The notes: generated by a model from the letters alone, not told the origin. A DNA stretch of 64,000 nt from Paragorgia papillata (GCA_035771165.1 JAWNZC010000348.1:372001-436000), one strand, 5' to 3'. Positions 52,501 through 58,900 are shown, numbered from the stretch's first letter. Translations and numbers: made by a program.

Positions 52501-52720
52501 TATAGTATACCAAAATATTTTCAAAAACTGAAAAAATATTGGCTTAGGATAAAAAATACTCAATACTTTTAATAGAAGAGCGGAATAATTGAATTTATTA
52601 TATTGCATAGATATATACACCTAATACACTGTACAGTGTATATATTGATGGCAATTTACCTTTTCCTTTAAACAGTTCTTGAAGCTTCAACAACAACTGT
52701 TCTCTGCCATTTTGAAACAT
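16206..52720 (-). CDS. STK11IP: Serine/threonine kinase 11-interacting protein (LKB1-interacting), complete 31-exon gene
   Basis: Exons in transcript order: 52660-52720, 48734-48829, 48427-48488, 47701-47775, 47488-47583, 45731-45838, 45541-45612, 44279-44408, 43564-43667, 41715-41804, 40912-40953, 39564-39716, 37647-37719, 36470-36547, 35942-36013, 35503-35610, 34506-34633, 32316-32462, 28159-28298, 26576-27107, 25959-26056, 24875-24959, 23758-23851, 23472-23556, 22989-23031, 21653-21715, 21303-21512, 18044-18152, 17352-17521, 16853-16903, 16206-16346. They sum to 3516 nt (1171 aa plus TAA) with frame kept at each GT-AG junction. Domains: LIP1-type N-terminus (1-130), LRRs (about 131-275), low-complexity linker (300-480), PH-like folds (480-565, 757-885, 1052-1165), CxxC zinc knuckle (566-585), DEP (about 920-1013). 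The mammalian protein has about 1090 residues; matching landmarks are the DHRLKLYFETKMF block and the last exon WLLVMETEHTLTTF...ELWEEKF. Known role: LKB1 binding by the LRR part and lysosomal/mTORC1 function. The donor of exon 29 is weak (GTG/GTACTG, or ACT/GTGTAT 12 bases on, both in frame). The start is the first ATG, next to the RSU1 promoter. Confidence 0.9.
16538..16696. mobile_element. MITE with GGCGGCCATG arms, copy 1 (STK11IP intron 30)
   Basis: Arms CTTGGTTTGCACTGACGTCA ... ATGGCGGCCATGCTGGAGGA and TCCTCCAACATGGCCGCC ... GATTGCAAACCACCAAT. A second copy in reverse orientation lies at 63096-63243 outside any gene. Short, non-coding, non-autonomous. Confidence 0.75.
18249..18531 (-). 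mobile_element. ATCTGATAAAACAC palindromic repeat, copy 1
   Basis: Contains TTTTATCAGAT...ATCTGATAAAACAC around an ACTCGGCTTCGCCTCGTG core plus a GACAATAAT-rich tail with ATTATTAATG. Related copies lie at 27741-28019 and 32925-33197 in the other orientation, all in introns of STK11IP. Confidence 0.7.
18607..19802. mobile_element. 1.2-kb inverted-repeat element in STK11IP intron 27
   Basis: Arms: GGCCGGCC near both ends, then TGATGGCATTTCTTGTTACA with AGCAGGCAACCATGC on the left and the mirrored GCATGGTTGCCTGCTTGTAA on the right. A second inner pair (AGGTGAGGGGTGTTGGCAGC at 18926, mirrored at about 19695) extends the palindrome. The left arm has a 200-bp insertion (18706-18920) absent from the right arm. 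I see no transposase. Confidence 0.7.
19971..20151. repeat. 17-bp tandem repeat
   Basis: About ten nearly perfect copies of ATAAATTAATACTTTAA. It lies in STK11IP intron 27. The copies show almost no divergence, so the array is young or kept homogeneous. Confidence 0.95.
20252..20444. mobile_element. Foldback element, directly beside family A copy 2
   Basis: ATAGACCGATTGCAAAACTC with CCTGAAAGCGAGG on the left and the mirrored CCTCGCTTTCAGGGAGTTTT and GCAATCGGTCTAT on the right. The arms are about 85 bp. Confidence 0.85.
20448..20556. mobile_element. Foldback MITE, family A copy 2
   Basis: Same element as 4741-4850: GCCCCGTTTACACTAGAGCA, TATCCGGATTCACATTG arms and a CTCATGGGAA loop, ending TAGTGTAAACGGGGTC. 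The arms are more perfect than in copy 1. Confidence 0.88.
20606..20899. mobile_element. Foldback-like element ending GGGAGTGTTTATAC
   Basis: Left GGGAGTGTTTATACAGAAGA and right CCATATAAACACCCCCTA are imperfect inverted ends. The inner arms (AGAGGGCTAG against CTAGCCCT-like words) are weak. This is an older member of the GTTTAYAY-ended kind. Confidence 0.55.
21857..22568 (-). repeat. 14-bp satellite GTAAAGTGTAACGA, ~50 copies
   Basis: About 710 bp of tandem GTAAAGTGTAACGA with scattered variants (TATAAC, CAAG, GCGT). It is open in all three minus-strand frames because 14 is not a multiple of three and the unit lacks a stop, which creates false ORFs of 185-248 codons. It lies in intron 25 of STK11IP, between two DEP-encoding exons. 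Confidence 0.95.
22646..22947. repeat. Degenerate 10-bp tandem repeat CTCACATGAY
   Basis: About 30 imperfect copies of TCTCACATGA with interspersed GACCGTGATGACCCCC. It lies in STK11IP intron 25, next to the 14-mer array, right up to exon 25. Confidence 0.85.
23101..23415 (+). mobile_element. 5S-rRNA-derived SINE, copy 1
   Basis: The head resembles the internal promoter part of 5S rRNA: GTTAAGCCCAGTTGGATGGG, GTTAGTACTTGGATGGGTGA, CCGTCTGGGAA. The body continues TGCTTCGAGGGTTTTTCGCC and the tail ends near GCGCAATATAAATCACTAAT with ATTAT repeats. SINEs with 5S promoters form a recognised class (SINE3-like); a real 5S gene is excluded because the flanking halves do not match and the rRNA 5' end is absent. 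It lies antisense in intron 24 of STK11IP. Confidence 0.8.
24225..24433. mobile_element. Foldback family B, copy 1
   Basis: AACAAATAGATTACATTTTT ... CGACACAAGACGAAGTCGAG (loop) ... GAAATGTAATCTATTTGT. Related copies at 39220-39430 and 59733-59935 share the ends (AAATAGATT-CATTTT), the TACTGTAAT and GACGTCA words and a GACxAAGTxGAGT loop. The arms of this copy are worn. Confidence 0.7.
24685..24822. mobile_element. Foldback carrying a tRNA-like B box
   Basis: Arms CTGTACAAGCTGTCGTAACT and GTTACGACAG-type right end ACTTACGACAGTTTGTACAG; CAGAGAAAAACTTACTCGAA is partly mirrored. The loop contains CAGGTTCGAGTCCCGTCTGG, a good B-box match. It may be a tRNA-derived SINE dimer in head-to-head arrangement. 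A poly-A follows at 24824. Confidence 0.6.
25014..25077. repeat. (CAA)n microsatellite
   Basis: About 20 CAA units. The long cysteine run that can be read on the minus strand is an artefact of this repeat. Lies in STK11IP intron 21. Confidence 0.98.
25446..25671 (-). mobile_element. tRNA-derived SINE
   Basis: On the minus strand the tRNA-like head reads from GGTGGCACAGTGGTTAGTGC (A box region) to CGAGCCGGGTTCGATTTC (B box). The body contains the GGAGGAAACCGGAGTACCCG words common to anthozoan and other invertebrate SINE tails. It lies in STK11IP intron 21 in the sense direction. A working tRNA is excluded by the lack of a matching acceptor stem. Confidence 0.7.
26240..26472. repeat. AATAC/AATAG pentanucleotide arrays
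   Basis: Two adjacent pentamer blocks, AATAC (about 26285-26345) and AATAG (about 26393-26471), with GAATG variants before them. They lie in STK11IP intron 20, 100 bp from exon 20. Confidence 0.95.
27159..27345. mobile_element. Foldback family C, copy 1
   Basis: AAAGTAAAAAGGTGG, CCGAGATTCTTATAAACAAA, ACGTTTCGAGC-type words and a right end TTTTCACTTTGCTATATCCA. A longer relative is at 39954-40182 and a fragment at 58985-59080. Lies next to exon 20 of STK11IP. Confidence 0.6.
27741..28019 (+). mobile_element. ATCTGATAAAACAC palindromic repeat, copy 2
   Basis: AGCAGGAGTGTTTTATCAGA, GACACGAGGCAAAGCCGAGT, then TTTATATCTGATAAAATACG. The tail GGTCATGATTTTCTTTTGTG and ATTATTAATGAG match copy 1 (18249-18531) reversed and copy 3 (32925-33197). 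Confidence 0.75.
28159..28298 (-). other. STK11IP: STK11IP exon 19, four-cysteine zinc knuckle
   Basis: The exon begins with CLKCSAWYSVDEEITICSYC, giving two CxxC pairs (residues about 566, 569, 582, 585) with 12 residues between them. The human protein has an equivalent CLRC...CPNC pair at the same place between the first and second PH-like regions. Zinc binding is inferred from the motif. Acceptor TTCTAG and donor GTGAGG fit. Confidence 0.85.
28659..28962. repeat. 21-bp tandem repeat GTAGAACAATGGCTGAGTATT
   Basis: About 14 copies of a 21-bp unit (TAGAACAATGGCTGAGTATT plus one base), with a few 18-24-bp variants. Because 21 is a multiple of three, both strands read as repetitive peptides; these frames have no splice or start context and lie in STK11IP intron 18. 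Confidence 0.95.
29434..29596. mobile_element. Foldback element ending AGCTAGTTTCCAC
   Basis: AGCTAGTTTCCACAGCTCAG, AAAATCTTCCGCAGGATAGG and the mirrored TCCTGCGGAAGATTTTCC, GTGGAAACTAGCC. The arms are about 65 bp. TTAA follows the right end. Confidence 0.8.
30376..30835 (+). pseudogene. 3' end of a non-LTR retrotransposon reverse transcriptase, decayed
   Basis: The frame 30342-30794 translates to a stretch with KVSGVMYDRKIPMSLKSQVY, RTMVKPAMCVETWPVKE, RLEVAEMTRLRVIAGTTR, RRERRRKDDIQ and RRFGHVRRR. This is the C-terminal tail seen in many endonuclease-reverse transcriptase (RTE/RT-nonLTR) proteins, after the polymerase motifs. The last part is shifted: the basic PRGRPRKRW segment expected at the end is in another frame (around 30735). 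The catalytic RT region is absent, so this is a 5'-truncated dead copy, antisense in STK11IP intron 18. Confidence 0.75.
32006..32212. mobile_element. Foldback element in STK11IP intron 18
   Basis: Left AATACTGTCATTTGCAAGCT with ACTGTTTGGCGTGCAAT, right ATTGCACGCCCGTCAAACGG and TAGCTTGCAAATAGCAGTAT. The inner arms CGTTTGTTTACGTTTGA and AACATAAACAAACATG are also complementary in part. Confidence 0.7.
32682..32920. mobile_element. TTTTCCCGTGCATGTTGAT repeat, copy 1
   Basis: Begins CATGATCGCCTCGGATTATT, TTGTTCTCCGAGGGAA, then three alternating copies of TCCTTTGTCTTCTTCTAATT with CCCGTGCATGTTGAT. The same sequence in reverse is at about 60560-60846 in the last RSU1 intron. Confidence 0.8.
32925..33197 (+). 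mobile_element. ATCTGATAAAACAC palindromic repeat, copy 3
   Basis: GCAGCAGTGTTTTATCAGAT, AAAACACGAGGCGATAGCCG, TTTAGATCTGATAAAACACG, then the tail CACATATAGAGACACG, GGTCATGATTTTCC. Directly follows the 32682-32920 element. Confidence 0.75.
33779..33977 (-). mobile_element. 5S-rRNA-derived SINE, copy 2
   Basis: Reverse-complement match to 23101-23300: CAGACGGTCACCCATCCAAG, TACTAACCCCGTCCAACTGG, GCTTAAC, then ACACGCCACCCGTGC at the 5' end. The body has AAACCCTCGAAGCACAGGAG. It may extend left to about 33660. It lies in intron 17 of STK11IP, sense direction. Confidence 0.8.
33986..34372. mobile_element. TTAA-flanked MITE ending AAGGTGGCTCGATAGG
   Basis: Left TTAAGGTGGCTCGATAGGGA, right CCTATCGAGCCACCTTAA. 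TTAA on both sides is the hallmark of piggyBac-type target duplication. Inner arms CAATCAGATTTGTC and AAAAATCTGATTTTTT also pair loosely. Confidence 0.8.
36066..36420 (+). mobile_element. tRNA-derived SINE split by a younger MITE
   Basis: The SINE head CTAGTGGCTCAATGGTTAGA (A box) breaks off at about 36098; its B box CGGATTCAAGTCCTGTCTGG resumes at 36379. Between them lies an element with ends CTACAATCCTGGACAAAATT and TTTTGACCAGGATTGTAG and inner CTCGGACA/TGTCCGAG. TAG at both junctions fits a short target duplication. STK11IP intron 14. Confidence 0.75.
36675..36895. mobile_element. Foldback element with TATGCCATCTTCAGTAC arms
   Basis: ATATGTTTTGGCAAACTTAT, GCCATCTTCAGTACAAGA on the left; TCTTGTACTGAAGATGGC, ATAAGTTTGCCGAAACATGT on the right. 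An AT microsatellite lies in the loop. Confidence 0.8.
37380..37620 (-). mobile_element. Repeat shared between STK11IP intron 13 and RSU1 intron 2, copy 1
   Basis: Words such as CCTGATGCAAACACGAGAG, TAATTGACCAATCACAGCGT and GTAAGACGCAACCTATTTC recur, partly reversed, at about 53805-54035 (TTTGCATCAGGC, ACTGACCAATCACAGTATGT, GTAAGACACAGCTTATTT). Confidence 0.55.
38325..39052 (-). mobile_element. 5S-derived SINE remnant, copy 3, split by a TIR element
   Basis: Left remainder 38325-38404 holds GGAAAACCAGAGAGCTCGGA and CCCCTCGAAGCACAAG; the right remainder from 38980 holds AATACTTACCACTTCAGCAG and GCGCGCTAGCAGTGGG. Part of the 5S box has been lost. STK11IP intron 12. Confidence 0.6.
38409..38975. 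mobile_element. TIR element GGGTGCACCGGATA, nested in SINE
   Basis: Left end GGGTGCACCGGATAGTGCTT, right end ATACTATATCCGGTGTACCC; TTAG flanks both ends. The terminal zones carry several CCGGCCGGATACC words in both orientations. 567 bp, no transposase frame. The TIR and sub-repeats resemble hAT-type MITEs, but the flank looks like a 4-bp and not an 8-bp duplication. Confidence 0.7.
39220..39430. mobile_element. Foldback family B, copy 2
   Basis: AAATAGATTCCATTTTTTTG, TGTCTGTTCAGTTATAGATG, CACAACGTGGTAAGAAC and their reverse complements around a CCACTCGACTGCGTCTCGTG loop. This is the best preserved copy in the arms. Confidence 0.85.
39954..40182. mobile_element. Foldback family C, copy 2
   Basis: GTTTTGGATAGAGCAAAGTG, ACTGCCGAGATTTTTAGC, GACGTTTCGAGCGGGACCC on the left; GCTAGAAACGTC, TAAATCTCGGCGG and TTTTCACTTTGCCG on the right. 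Ends abut the next foldback at 40184. Confidence 0.7.
40184..40467. mobile_element. Foldback MITE ending AGGCCATGTCACACGAGG
   Basis: AGGCCATGTCACACGAGGCA, TTTTCCTTGCAACTTGCAAC on the left and GTTGCAAGTTGGAAGGAAAA, TTGCCTCGTGTGACATGGCC on the right, with TTAA at the right flank. The arms hold several TTGCAACTTGCAACGC words. Confidence 0.85.
40530..40590. repeat. (CAA)n microsatellite
   Basis: About 20 CAA units in STK11IP intron 11. Same unit as 25014-25077. Confidence 0.98.
41286..41686. mobile_element. Foldback MITE with an internal 60-bp tandem repeat
   Basis: Ends AGGGCCGTTTATACGAGAGC and GCTCTCGTATATAAACGGCC with GATAAGACGCGCCTTACATA arms. The centre (41356-41640) has five tandem copies of a ~59-bp unit beginning TTCGCGTCTTACACAAGCCG; each unit contains a short palindrome of AAGCCGAGGCTT. 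The unit looks derived from the arm itself. STK11IP intron 10. Confidence 0.85.
42040..43487 (+). repeat. TTCCA-type higher-order satellite, ~1.45 kb
   Basis: Units of about 55-60 bp, each with CATTCCACTGCACTCAACCA, TTCCACTCAGTATATTGTCT, CATTCCATTCCATCTCTTC. About 25 units. The basic pulse is ATTCC/CATTCCA. Long frames (up to 386 codons) are open in several phases because the array lacks stops; they are not genes. Fills intron 9 of STK11IP. Confidence 0.95.
44485..44870. mobile_element. Palindromic repeat, copy in STK11IP intron 7
   Basis: CCGTTTATTATGTGATTTAA, ACACTCGGCTATCGCCTCG, TCAAATCAGATAATAAACGG preceded by TTGGTAAATGTGGTAATAAA. The relative in the RSU1-side intron 1 is at 51940-52250 (CATCAAACACTCGAAAGAGT ... 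CGGCCTCGTTTTTCAACCAC). The first part also recurs at about 14541. Confidence 0.65.
45112..45338. mobile_element. Foldback MITE ending AAAGCCCTAATCAAACGAGA
   Basis: AAAGCCCTAATCAAACGAGA, ACGCAAGTCATCGCAAGTTG, GCAGTC on the left; the perfect mirror ends TCTCGTTTGATTAGGGCTTA on the right. A TTAA follows. A second partial element (45337-45470, AAGCCCAGCATACACTAGAG and TTTCCGAAAC words) starts in the same TTAA. Confidence 0.85.
46217..46986. mobile_element. 770-bp TTAA-flanked inverted-repeat element
   Basis: Left TTAAAGTGCCCCTAACCC and right GGGGTTAGGGGCACTTTAA. The arms pair, with gaps, over some 300 bp (for instance ATGTGATGACGTTAGATAAG on the left and CTTATCTTACGTCATCACAT on the right). TTAA on both sides. 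STK11IP intron 5. No transposase frame. Confidence 0.85.
48508..48650. repeat. AATAG pentanucleotide array
   Basis: About 18 units of AATAG, then GAATG and AATAGG variants. It stands 20 bases outside exon 3 of STK11IP, close to its polypyrimidine tract on the minus strand. Confidence 0.97.
48985..49156. mobile_element. Foldback element in STK11IP intron 1
   Basis: CCAGTCATCACAGAAACTGG, GCAGCTCGCTGCGAATACTT, ATCTAATTAAAAAGAACTC on the left and the mirror GAGTTCTTTTTAATTAGATG, GTACTCGCAGCGAGCTGC on the right. Confidence 0.8.
50325..50478. mobile_element. Foldback-like repeat with ATGTAGGCCTGAAGTACA arm
   Basis: CATGGCAGACATGTAGGCCT with GAAGTAC on the left is answered by GTACTTCAGGCCTGCATGCC ... 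TGTCCGCCATAC on the right. Lies in STK11IP intron 1. Confidence 0.6.
50636..51327. mobile_element. Element with CAGGGTTCTGCCCA ends
   Basis: Left end CAGGGTTCTGCCCACGGTGG and right end CCTGGGCAGAACCCTG are inverted. The first 80 bp are GC-rich with GCCGGGTGG words, and the right side has a run of 11 G near 51258. No coding frame recognised. STK11IP intron 1. Confidence 0.65.
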
Positions 52721-52997
52721 TACGACTTGTTATTAAATACAATATCATAAATAAAAAGATACCCAAACAATAATACTGTCATTTCTTCCAACGATGACTC
52801 ACACATGTGACATGACACTTAGCTTCTGTCCACATGCACAGTCATTTCACTACCGTTCCATTACATTTCGTATTACTTGAAAAGTATCATTAATGCAATG
52901 TATGACCAGAAATACAGTGGGCGCGTTTCTTTGATATTCTGTATATTTTCGAAGATTTTCTGTCAGAGCGCTTGCATGGGGAAGTTTTATTCCAATC
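52721..52997. promoter_or_regulatory. Candidate bidirectional promoter of STK11IP and RSU1
   Basis: Only 277 bp separate the two start codons, which face away from each other, so both promoters and both 5' UTRs must share this stretch unless one gene has a further upstream non-coding exon. It holds an AP-1-like TGACTCA (52795-52801), overlapping an E-box CACATGTG (52802-52809), and no clear TATA box at a suitable distance for both genes. The right half is the only moderately GC-rich part (GGGCGCG at about 52919). Function is inferred from geometry. Confidence 0.6.
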
Positions 52998-55900
52998 ATG
53001 TCTAAAGCGATCAAAAAAGTTGTCGAAGAGGCCAGGGATAATGCCTATACAGAAATTGATCTTGCCGACAGAGAAATTAAGAGCTTAAACAGCGTGCCTA
53101 TTTTACGTAAGTTGTAAGAGATTGAGAGATTTTAGTTTGCGTTTGAAATTTGAGCATAACTGATGATCTACAATGAAGTCCTGTTTATAAACACACGCTT
53201 GTTTTTCAATTATGTGTTATTTTTTGTTCTTTAGTTCAGTTAAGGCAACTTACAAGGCTTACATTGTCTCACAACAAGTTAACAGGTACTGTGATATGAA
53301 TGTAGTAAACAGATATTTATGACTGACCTCGGCTGTCAAAACCACTACTTGCTGTTAGTGGGTGTGGCGAGTGGAATGTTTGGGAGTTTTTTCATATCTA
53401 TGGAGTGAAATTAGAATTTTTCTTCTATCACTCAACAGGAAATGAACATGTTGGTTTTGATTCTCCAGTCCACATTTTACTGTCCATTATTTTTACAAGT
53501 GCAGTGTGTACTGTACATACATAATTAATTGGCTAATTACTACTCAAATCAGTAGAGCGAGACATGGATGATTTTTTTATCGCTTCCGAAGTGTCAGTTT
53601 TATTAACTGTGGATCAATATTAAAGCAATCACGAGGTGTATGCTCATGTAGCATGTGATAAACATCCAATTGTTAACTTGTAAACAAGGTATCACGTGGT
53701 AGATAAGAACACACCTCATGATTGCTTTGAAATTGATCTGCGGTTAACAAATGAAAACATCATCTATATCGCACTCTACTGGTTTGAGTACTACATCAGT
53801 ATTAATTTTTTTAAGTGAATTTGGGAGAATTTGAAAGTACATAAACTTTCCCTTGTGGCTTGGGTTCACAAAAACTTTTGAATTTTCCCAACTCGCTCTT
53901 GTGTTTGCATCAGGCTGTATAAACCCCTGACGAAATGTGCCATGACATCACAACAATGTTTACAAAGCATGATAATTATAAACATGGTAACTGACCAATC
54001 ACAGTATGTGTAAGACACAGCTTATTTTATAAATAGTACCACCATTTGCATTCAAACATTTAGTGAATAACTAGTTGTTTTCGAGTTTTGAAACAAACAT
54101 TGTCCAATGATAACTATACAGTATGTTTGACAGATCAAATCAATGACGAATAGGGGGTGTAACTTTCCATTGTTGCTTCCATTTCAAGTTTCAACGTTGC
54201 GTTGATATTTTCTCACTGGCCATGGCAAACACAGAATACAAAATAAATGTGTTCGGCAGGTCATACCGAAGTGAACTACCCACCTGCGTTTGCTGACTAT
54301 TCCAATTCTCACAATTAAGCCAAAAGACAAGTTATTCCAAGCAAATGCTGCCATGTGAAAAGAATTATGACAAGTATTGACAATGGAAAGTTACGTCCCC
54401 TATTCATCATTGATTTGATCTGTCAAATGTATAGTGATCATTGGACATTTGTTTCAAAACTCTAGTTATTCGCTAAATGCTAAATACTTGAATGCAAATG
54501 GTAGTATTAGTATAAACCAACTAGTGGACTATTACAAATGCTGAATTCTGATTGGCTGAGCTACTCACTGTTTATTGTCCAGATTGGAAAGTTTACTCTG
54601 TGCATGAAGAAATGGGAAACCAAAGTATTTTTTTGTTTGGCCCTATCAGCTCATAGACAACTTGGCTCATTGTCTAATTGTTAATTAGTACTATGACAGT
54701 TTTTAATGCTAGTATTTCATGTTTCAAGAATGAATTGCATGAAGCCACCTTAACTGTTGATTCATTCAATTATTTGTTAAAATGGGTCGTTCCAGAAAAG
54801 ATCCATACCCCCCCTGCACGGAGGAAATGTCAAACAGGTCCCTCCCCCTCTTAGGACATCCAGAGATAAGTGAACACCCCCCTCTCCCCAAACAGCGAAA
54901 ACTAAAATTACACCCTCCCCCATTGGACATCGTTTTTTGTCAGTGGTTTTTTGAAAAATGGTTTAATTAGTTTGCACAGTTTTATCCTGTGAATACAGCC
55001 ACCTCACATCGGGTGATCATGGCAAAACGAACCTCTGCGAGTCAAGAGTAAACAATCATTCCATACAGATGACGTACTGCAGAGTTCATCCTGAATCAGG
55101 ACGAAGCCACTGATTGACTTAGAAACTTAGAAAGGCTAAAGCACTCAAACCAAAATCAACGTCAATGCTCAGTTTCTGTCTCAAATTCCAAAGTGAAGGC
55201 TTATAAGTTATTGCCAAACAAAGGAAAATGGATAGCTATTCTTCTCGCTACGAGTTCGATTTGCGATAAATTGCAAGATTTCCTATCGAAATCAAACGAT
55301 TTTCCAGTCATCAAGTGGGACTTCCTGTCCAGACAGTTGAATAGTTATTCTCACAGTTGAGTGAAATTTGAAACATAGGTTGCTAGGTTACAACTATTTA
55401 AAGATTCAACAGGAAGTCCCGCTTGATGACTGGATCAATTCTCAGTGTATTAAATATGTAATAGCAAAGCAAAAATATGCAATAGTTAAAATGTACGTAT
55501 AAAACAACCATTTCTGATTGGGTAAAAGACATTAGAAACAGAAAAGATCCAATCTATAATTTTCTGATTTCGTTTTTTCAATTTTTGTAATGATTGGCCC
55601 TTTCCAGTTTGTAAAGACCACTCAGGATTGAATGAAATTGCAGAAAAATTGCATTAAGACTACTCACATAACAGAGCCAAATACTGTGTAATACGAAGTA
55701 TTTAATTGAATGTATTTTTAGCTATCCCATCTTCAATTGTTGACTTGTACAATTTGGAACATTTAAATCTGTTTAATAACTTTATTGAGGTATGTAATTT
55801 ACAACTTATTATTATACATTACAGATACTAAATATATATATACAAAATTATCAAATATAAATATAATCAGATACTGTAATTGGTTTGGTGTAAATATACT

Positions 55901-58900
55901 ATACAGTAGTGTCAAATACTAAATTAATATACATTATACAAAATTTATATGATCAATGTGTGATTTAGTTAAGATACTGTGCTGTGTGATTTGGTGTAAA
56001 TATACTGTTTATGATGAGTTGATTGATTGATTGATTGTTATTAATGGATTAATCAGTTTTTATTTAATGAACCATTGATACCAATAATTATTTATATTAA
56101 TTTTATAATTACCAGTAGTACTATAAATATATTTATGGTATAAGTTAGTTTTATTATGGTTTAGGAGCTACCCACTTCAATTAGTACTCTTTCCAAATTG
56201 AGAATTTTGAATGTTGGGTAAGAATTAATTTTGTTATGTACAGTACATTGCTTACACGGATAATTATATATATTATGTTTTTACTGGTATATACTACTCA
56301 AAACAGTAGAGCGAGACATAGACAATGTTTTCATCGCTTCCGAAGCGACAGTTTCGTTAACCGCAGATCAATTTCAAAGCAATCACGAGGAATATTCTTA
56401 TGTACCACGTGATAGCTTGTTGACGAGTTAACAATTGGATGTTTTTTATCACGTGGTACATGAGAATACACCTCGTGATTACTTTAATATTGATCCGTGG
56501 TTAATAAAACTGACACTTCGGAAGCAATAAAAAATCATCCATGTCTCGCTCTACTGATTTGAGTAGTAAATGTATTCAAACTGATTGTGAATTCAGATCA
56601 GTATTGAGTTATGAAGTTACTAAAACCACGCTAAAACAGAACCCAAAAAGAAAAATTTCAAACAATTTTTGTGTTTTCATATTGTATACAAAATTAGGCT
56701 TATGCACTTAAATGCATTTTATAAATTTGTTTTAAATGTTTTCATAATTGTAATAGAGTTAACCGTTTGAGTTCTTTGCCACGTGGTCTGGGTTCTCTTC
56801 CATCGCTTGAGATTCTGGATCTAACCTACAACAACCTCAATGAAAATTCTCTTCCTGCAAATTTTTTTCTATTAGCAGGTAAATGTTATTATTGTTTCGA
56901 ATTTCTATGGACAATTACAGTTAGTAATTATATATTCAGGGTGTGAGATTAGAATTTGTTTTATGATGTTCCATGAAGATTCCAGCGATTCTGGGTTCTC
57001 TTCCATGGATATCTTTCACAGATTATCTAGGGTGCATAAAAGTCAATCCGATTTAATGCTATTCTCAGTCGTTATACGTATACGTTCACAGACGTTACGT
57101 CATGTTCCGAGACATTATACCTTGAAACTACGCTGGGTTGTGAGACGGTATGTTACATGTATGTTTTGAGGTGTTACAGCTACGTTCTTGACGTTATGTT
57201 TTGTTTAAAGATGTTGCGTCATGTTTTTTTATGTTGCTTTTCGAGGCGCTACTGTACGTTCCAATACAATATTTTACGTTCTAATACGTTGTTTTACGTT
57301 CTAATAGGTTGTTTTATGTTCTAATACGTTGTTTTATGTTCTAATAGGTTGTTTTATGTTTTAATACGTTTTATGTTCTAATACGTTGTTTTATGTTCTA
57401 ATACGTTGTTTTACGTTCTAATAGGTTGTTTTATGTTCTAATAGGTTGTTTTATGTTCTAATACGTTGTTTTATGTTCTAATACGTTGTTTTATGTTCTA
57501 ATACGTTGTTTTATGTTTTAATACGTTTTATGTTCTAATACGTTGTTTTACGTTCTAATACGTTGTTTTATGTTTTAATACGTTGTTTTATGTTTTAATA
57601 CGTTGTTTTATGTTTTAATACGTTGTTTTATGTTTTAATACGTTGTTTTATGTTTTAATACGTTGTTTTATGTTTTAATACGTTGTTTTATGTTTTAATA
57701 CGTTGTTTTATGTTTTAATACGTTGTTTTATGTTCTAATACGTTGTTTTATGTTCTAATACGTTGTTTTATGTTCTTTACCTACGTTATAGTTATATTAC
57801 ATGTATATGTCAGAGACGTTGCGCTATGTTTTGATACATTACGTTTGGAGACGTTACCTTGCACTTTGAGACGGGGCATTTGCGGCGTGTCTTAGAGCTA
57901 CTGTGCTTTTTCGGAGGTTGTAAAAACCGGAAAGAAAACGCTTAAACGGTTCTAACTTTCTCCTGATTTAAAGTCATTTCTAAAATTTTCTATGATAGCA
58001 CAGTTATCTTGATTGTAATATTGGTATCTTAGCAAGATTTTCTTGGTATAACAATGGGATTGGCATGCATACCAGGTTGGAACGTATCCAAAATTAAAAA
58101 CTTGTACCCTCGCGATGCTGAAAATCTCAACCCTGTATATTGTCCATGTTGTTGGTATAACTTAGCAATCATCAACAATCAATGTAGCTTTGGAATCCTT
58201 TATCTACTATTCTCAAGTGATTGTTTTATGGTTGTTTTTCTTTAGATAGTCTTCGAGCTCTTTATCTTGGTGACAATGACTTTGAAAAGTTGCCTGCTGA
58301 TTTTGGAAAACTTAAAAATTTACAAGTTGTAAGTGATTTAGTACTTTTATAAAAATCATTGCTTTGGTATTAATATTGTCTTTTCTATATTTTTTAAACT
58401 TTCAAAAATACAGTTATGTCGTGACACTGACCAGTATGAGACAAATTATTAGACTTGCCACAGGTCGACTACTTTGCTGTTTTATTCAAGACAGCCAACA
58501 AACCGTAGCGCATAGTCAATCGAGATATGGTCTGGAAACTCAGCTAAAGTCTTTGGTCTAACATTTTTGTGCACGGTGCACGGTCATTGAACGCATTGTA
58601 TTTTAGTATAATGAACGAATTGTCCAATAGCAACGTTTCAGTTCAATCACTCAACCGTGCTATTTAAATATTAATAAACCTAAAACAAAGGATGTGCACG
58701 GTGTAAGGTACGGTTCAACATAAAATCACAGCTAATTATAGGCGCTTTGACGTTTGCCGAGTTTCCAGACCATATCTCGATTGACTATGCGTAGCGAGAA
58801 AGCGAGAATGAGCGACGAGTGAGTTGCGAGTAGTCCTCCTCCGGACTCTTCGACAAAAAAAGTGAAGCGGGAAAAAGCGGAGCCGGCTTCGACAAAAAAA

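Noticed and set aside
56963..57169. 68-codon frame starting MMFHEDSSDSGF
   Set aside because: Located in RSU1 intron 5; the sequence begins with words copied from the preceding exon region (TTCTGGGTTCTCTTCCAT) and runs into the 20-mer array. No family match.
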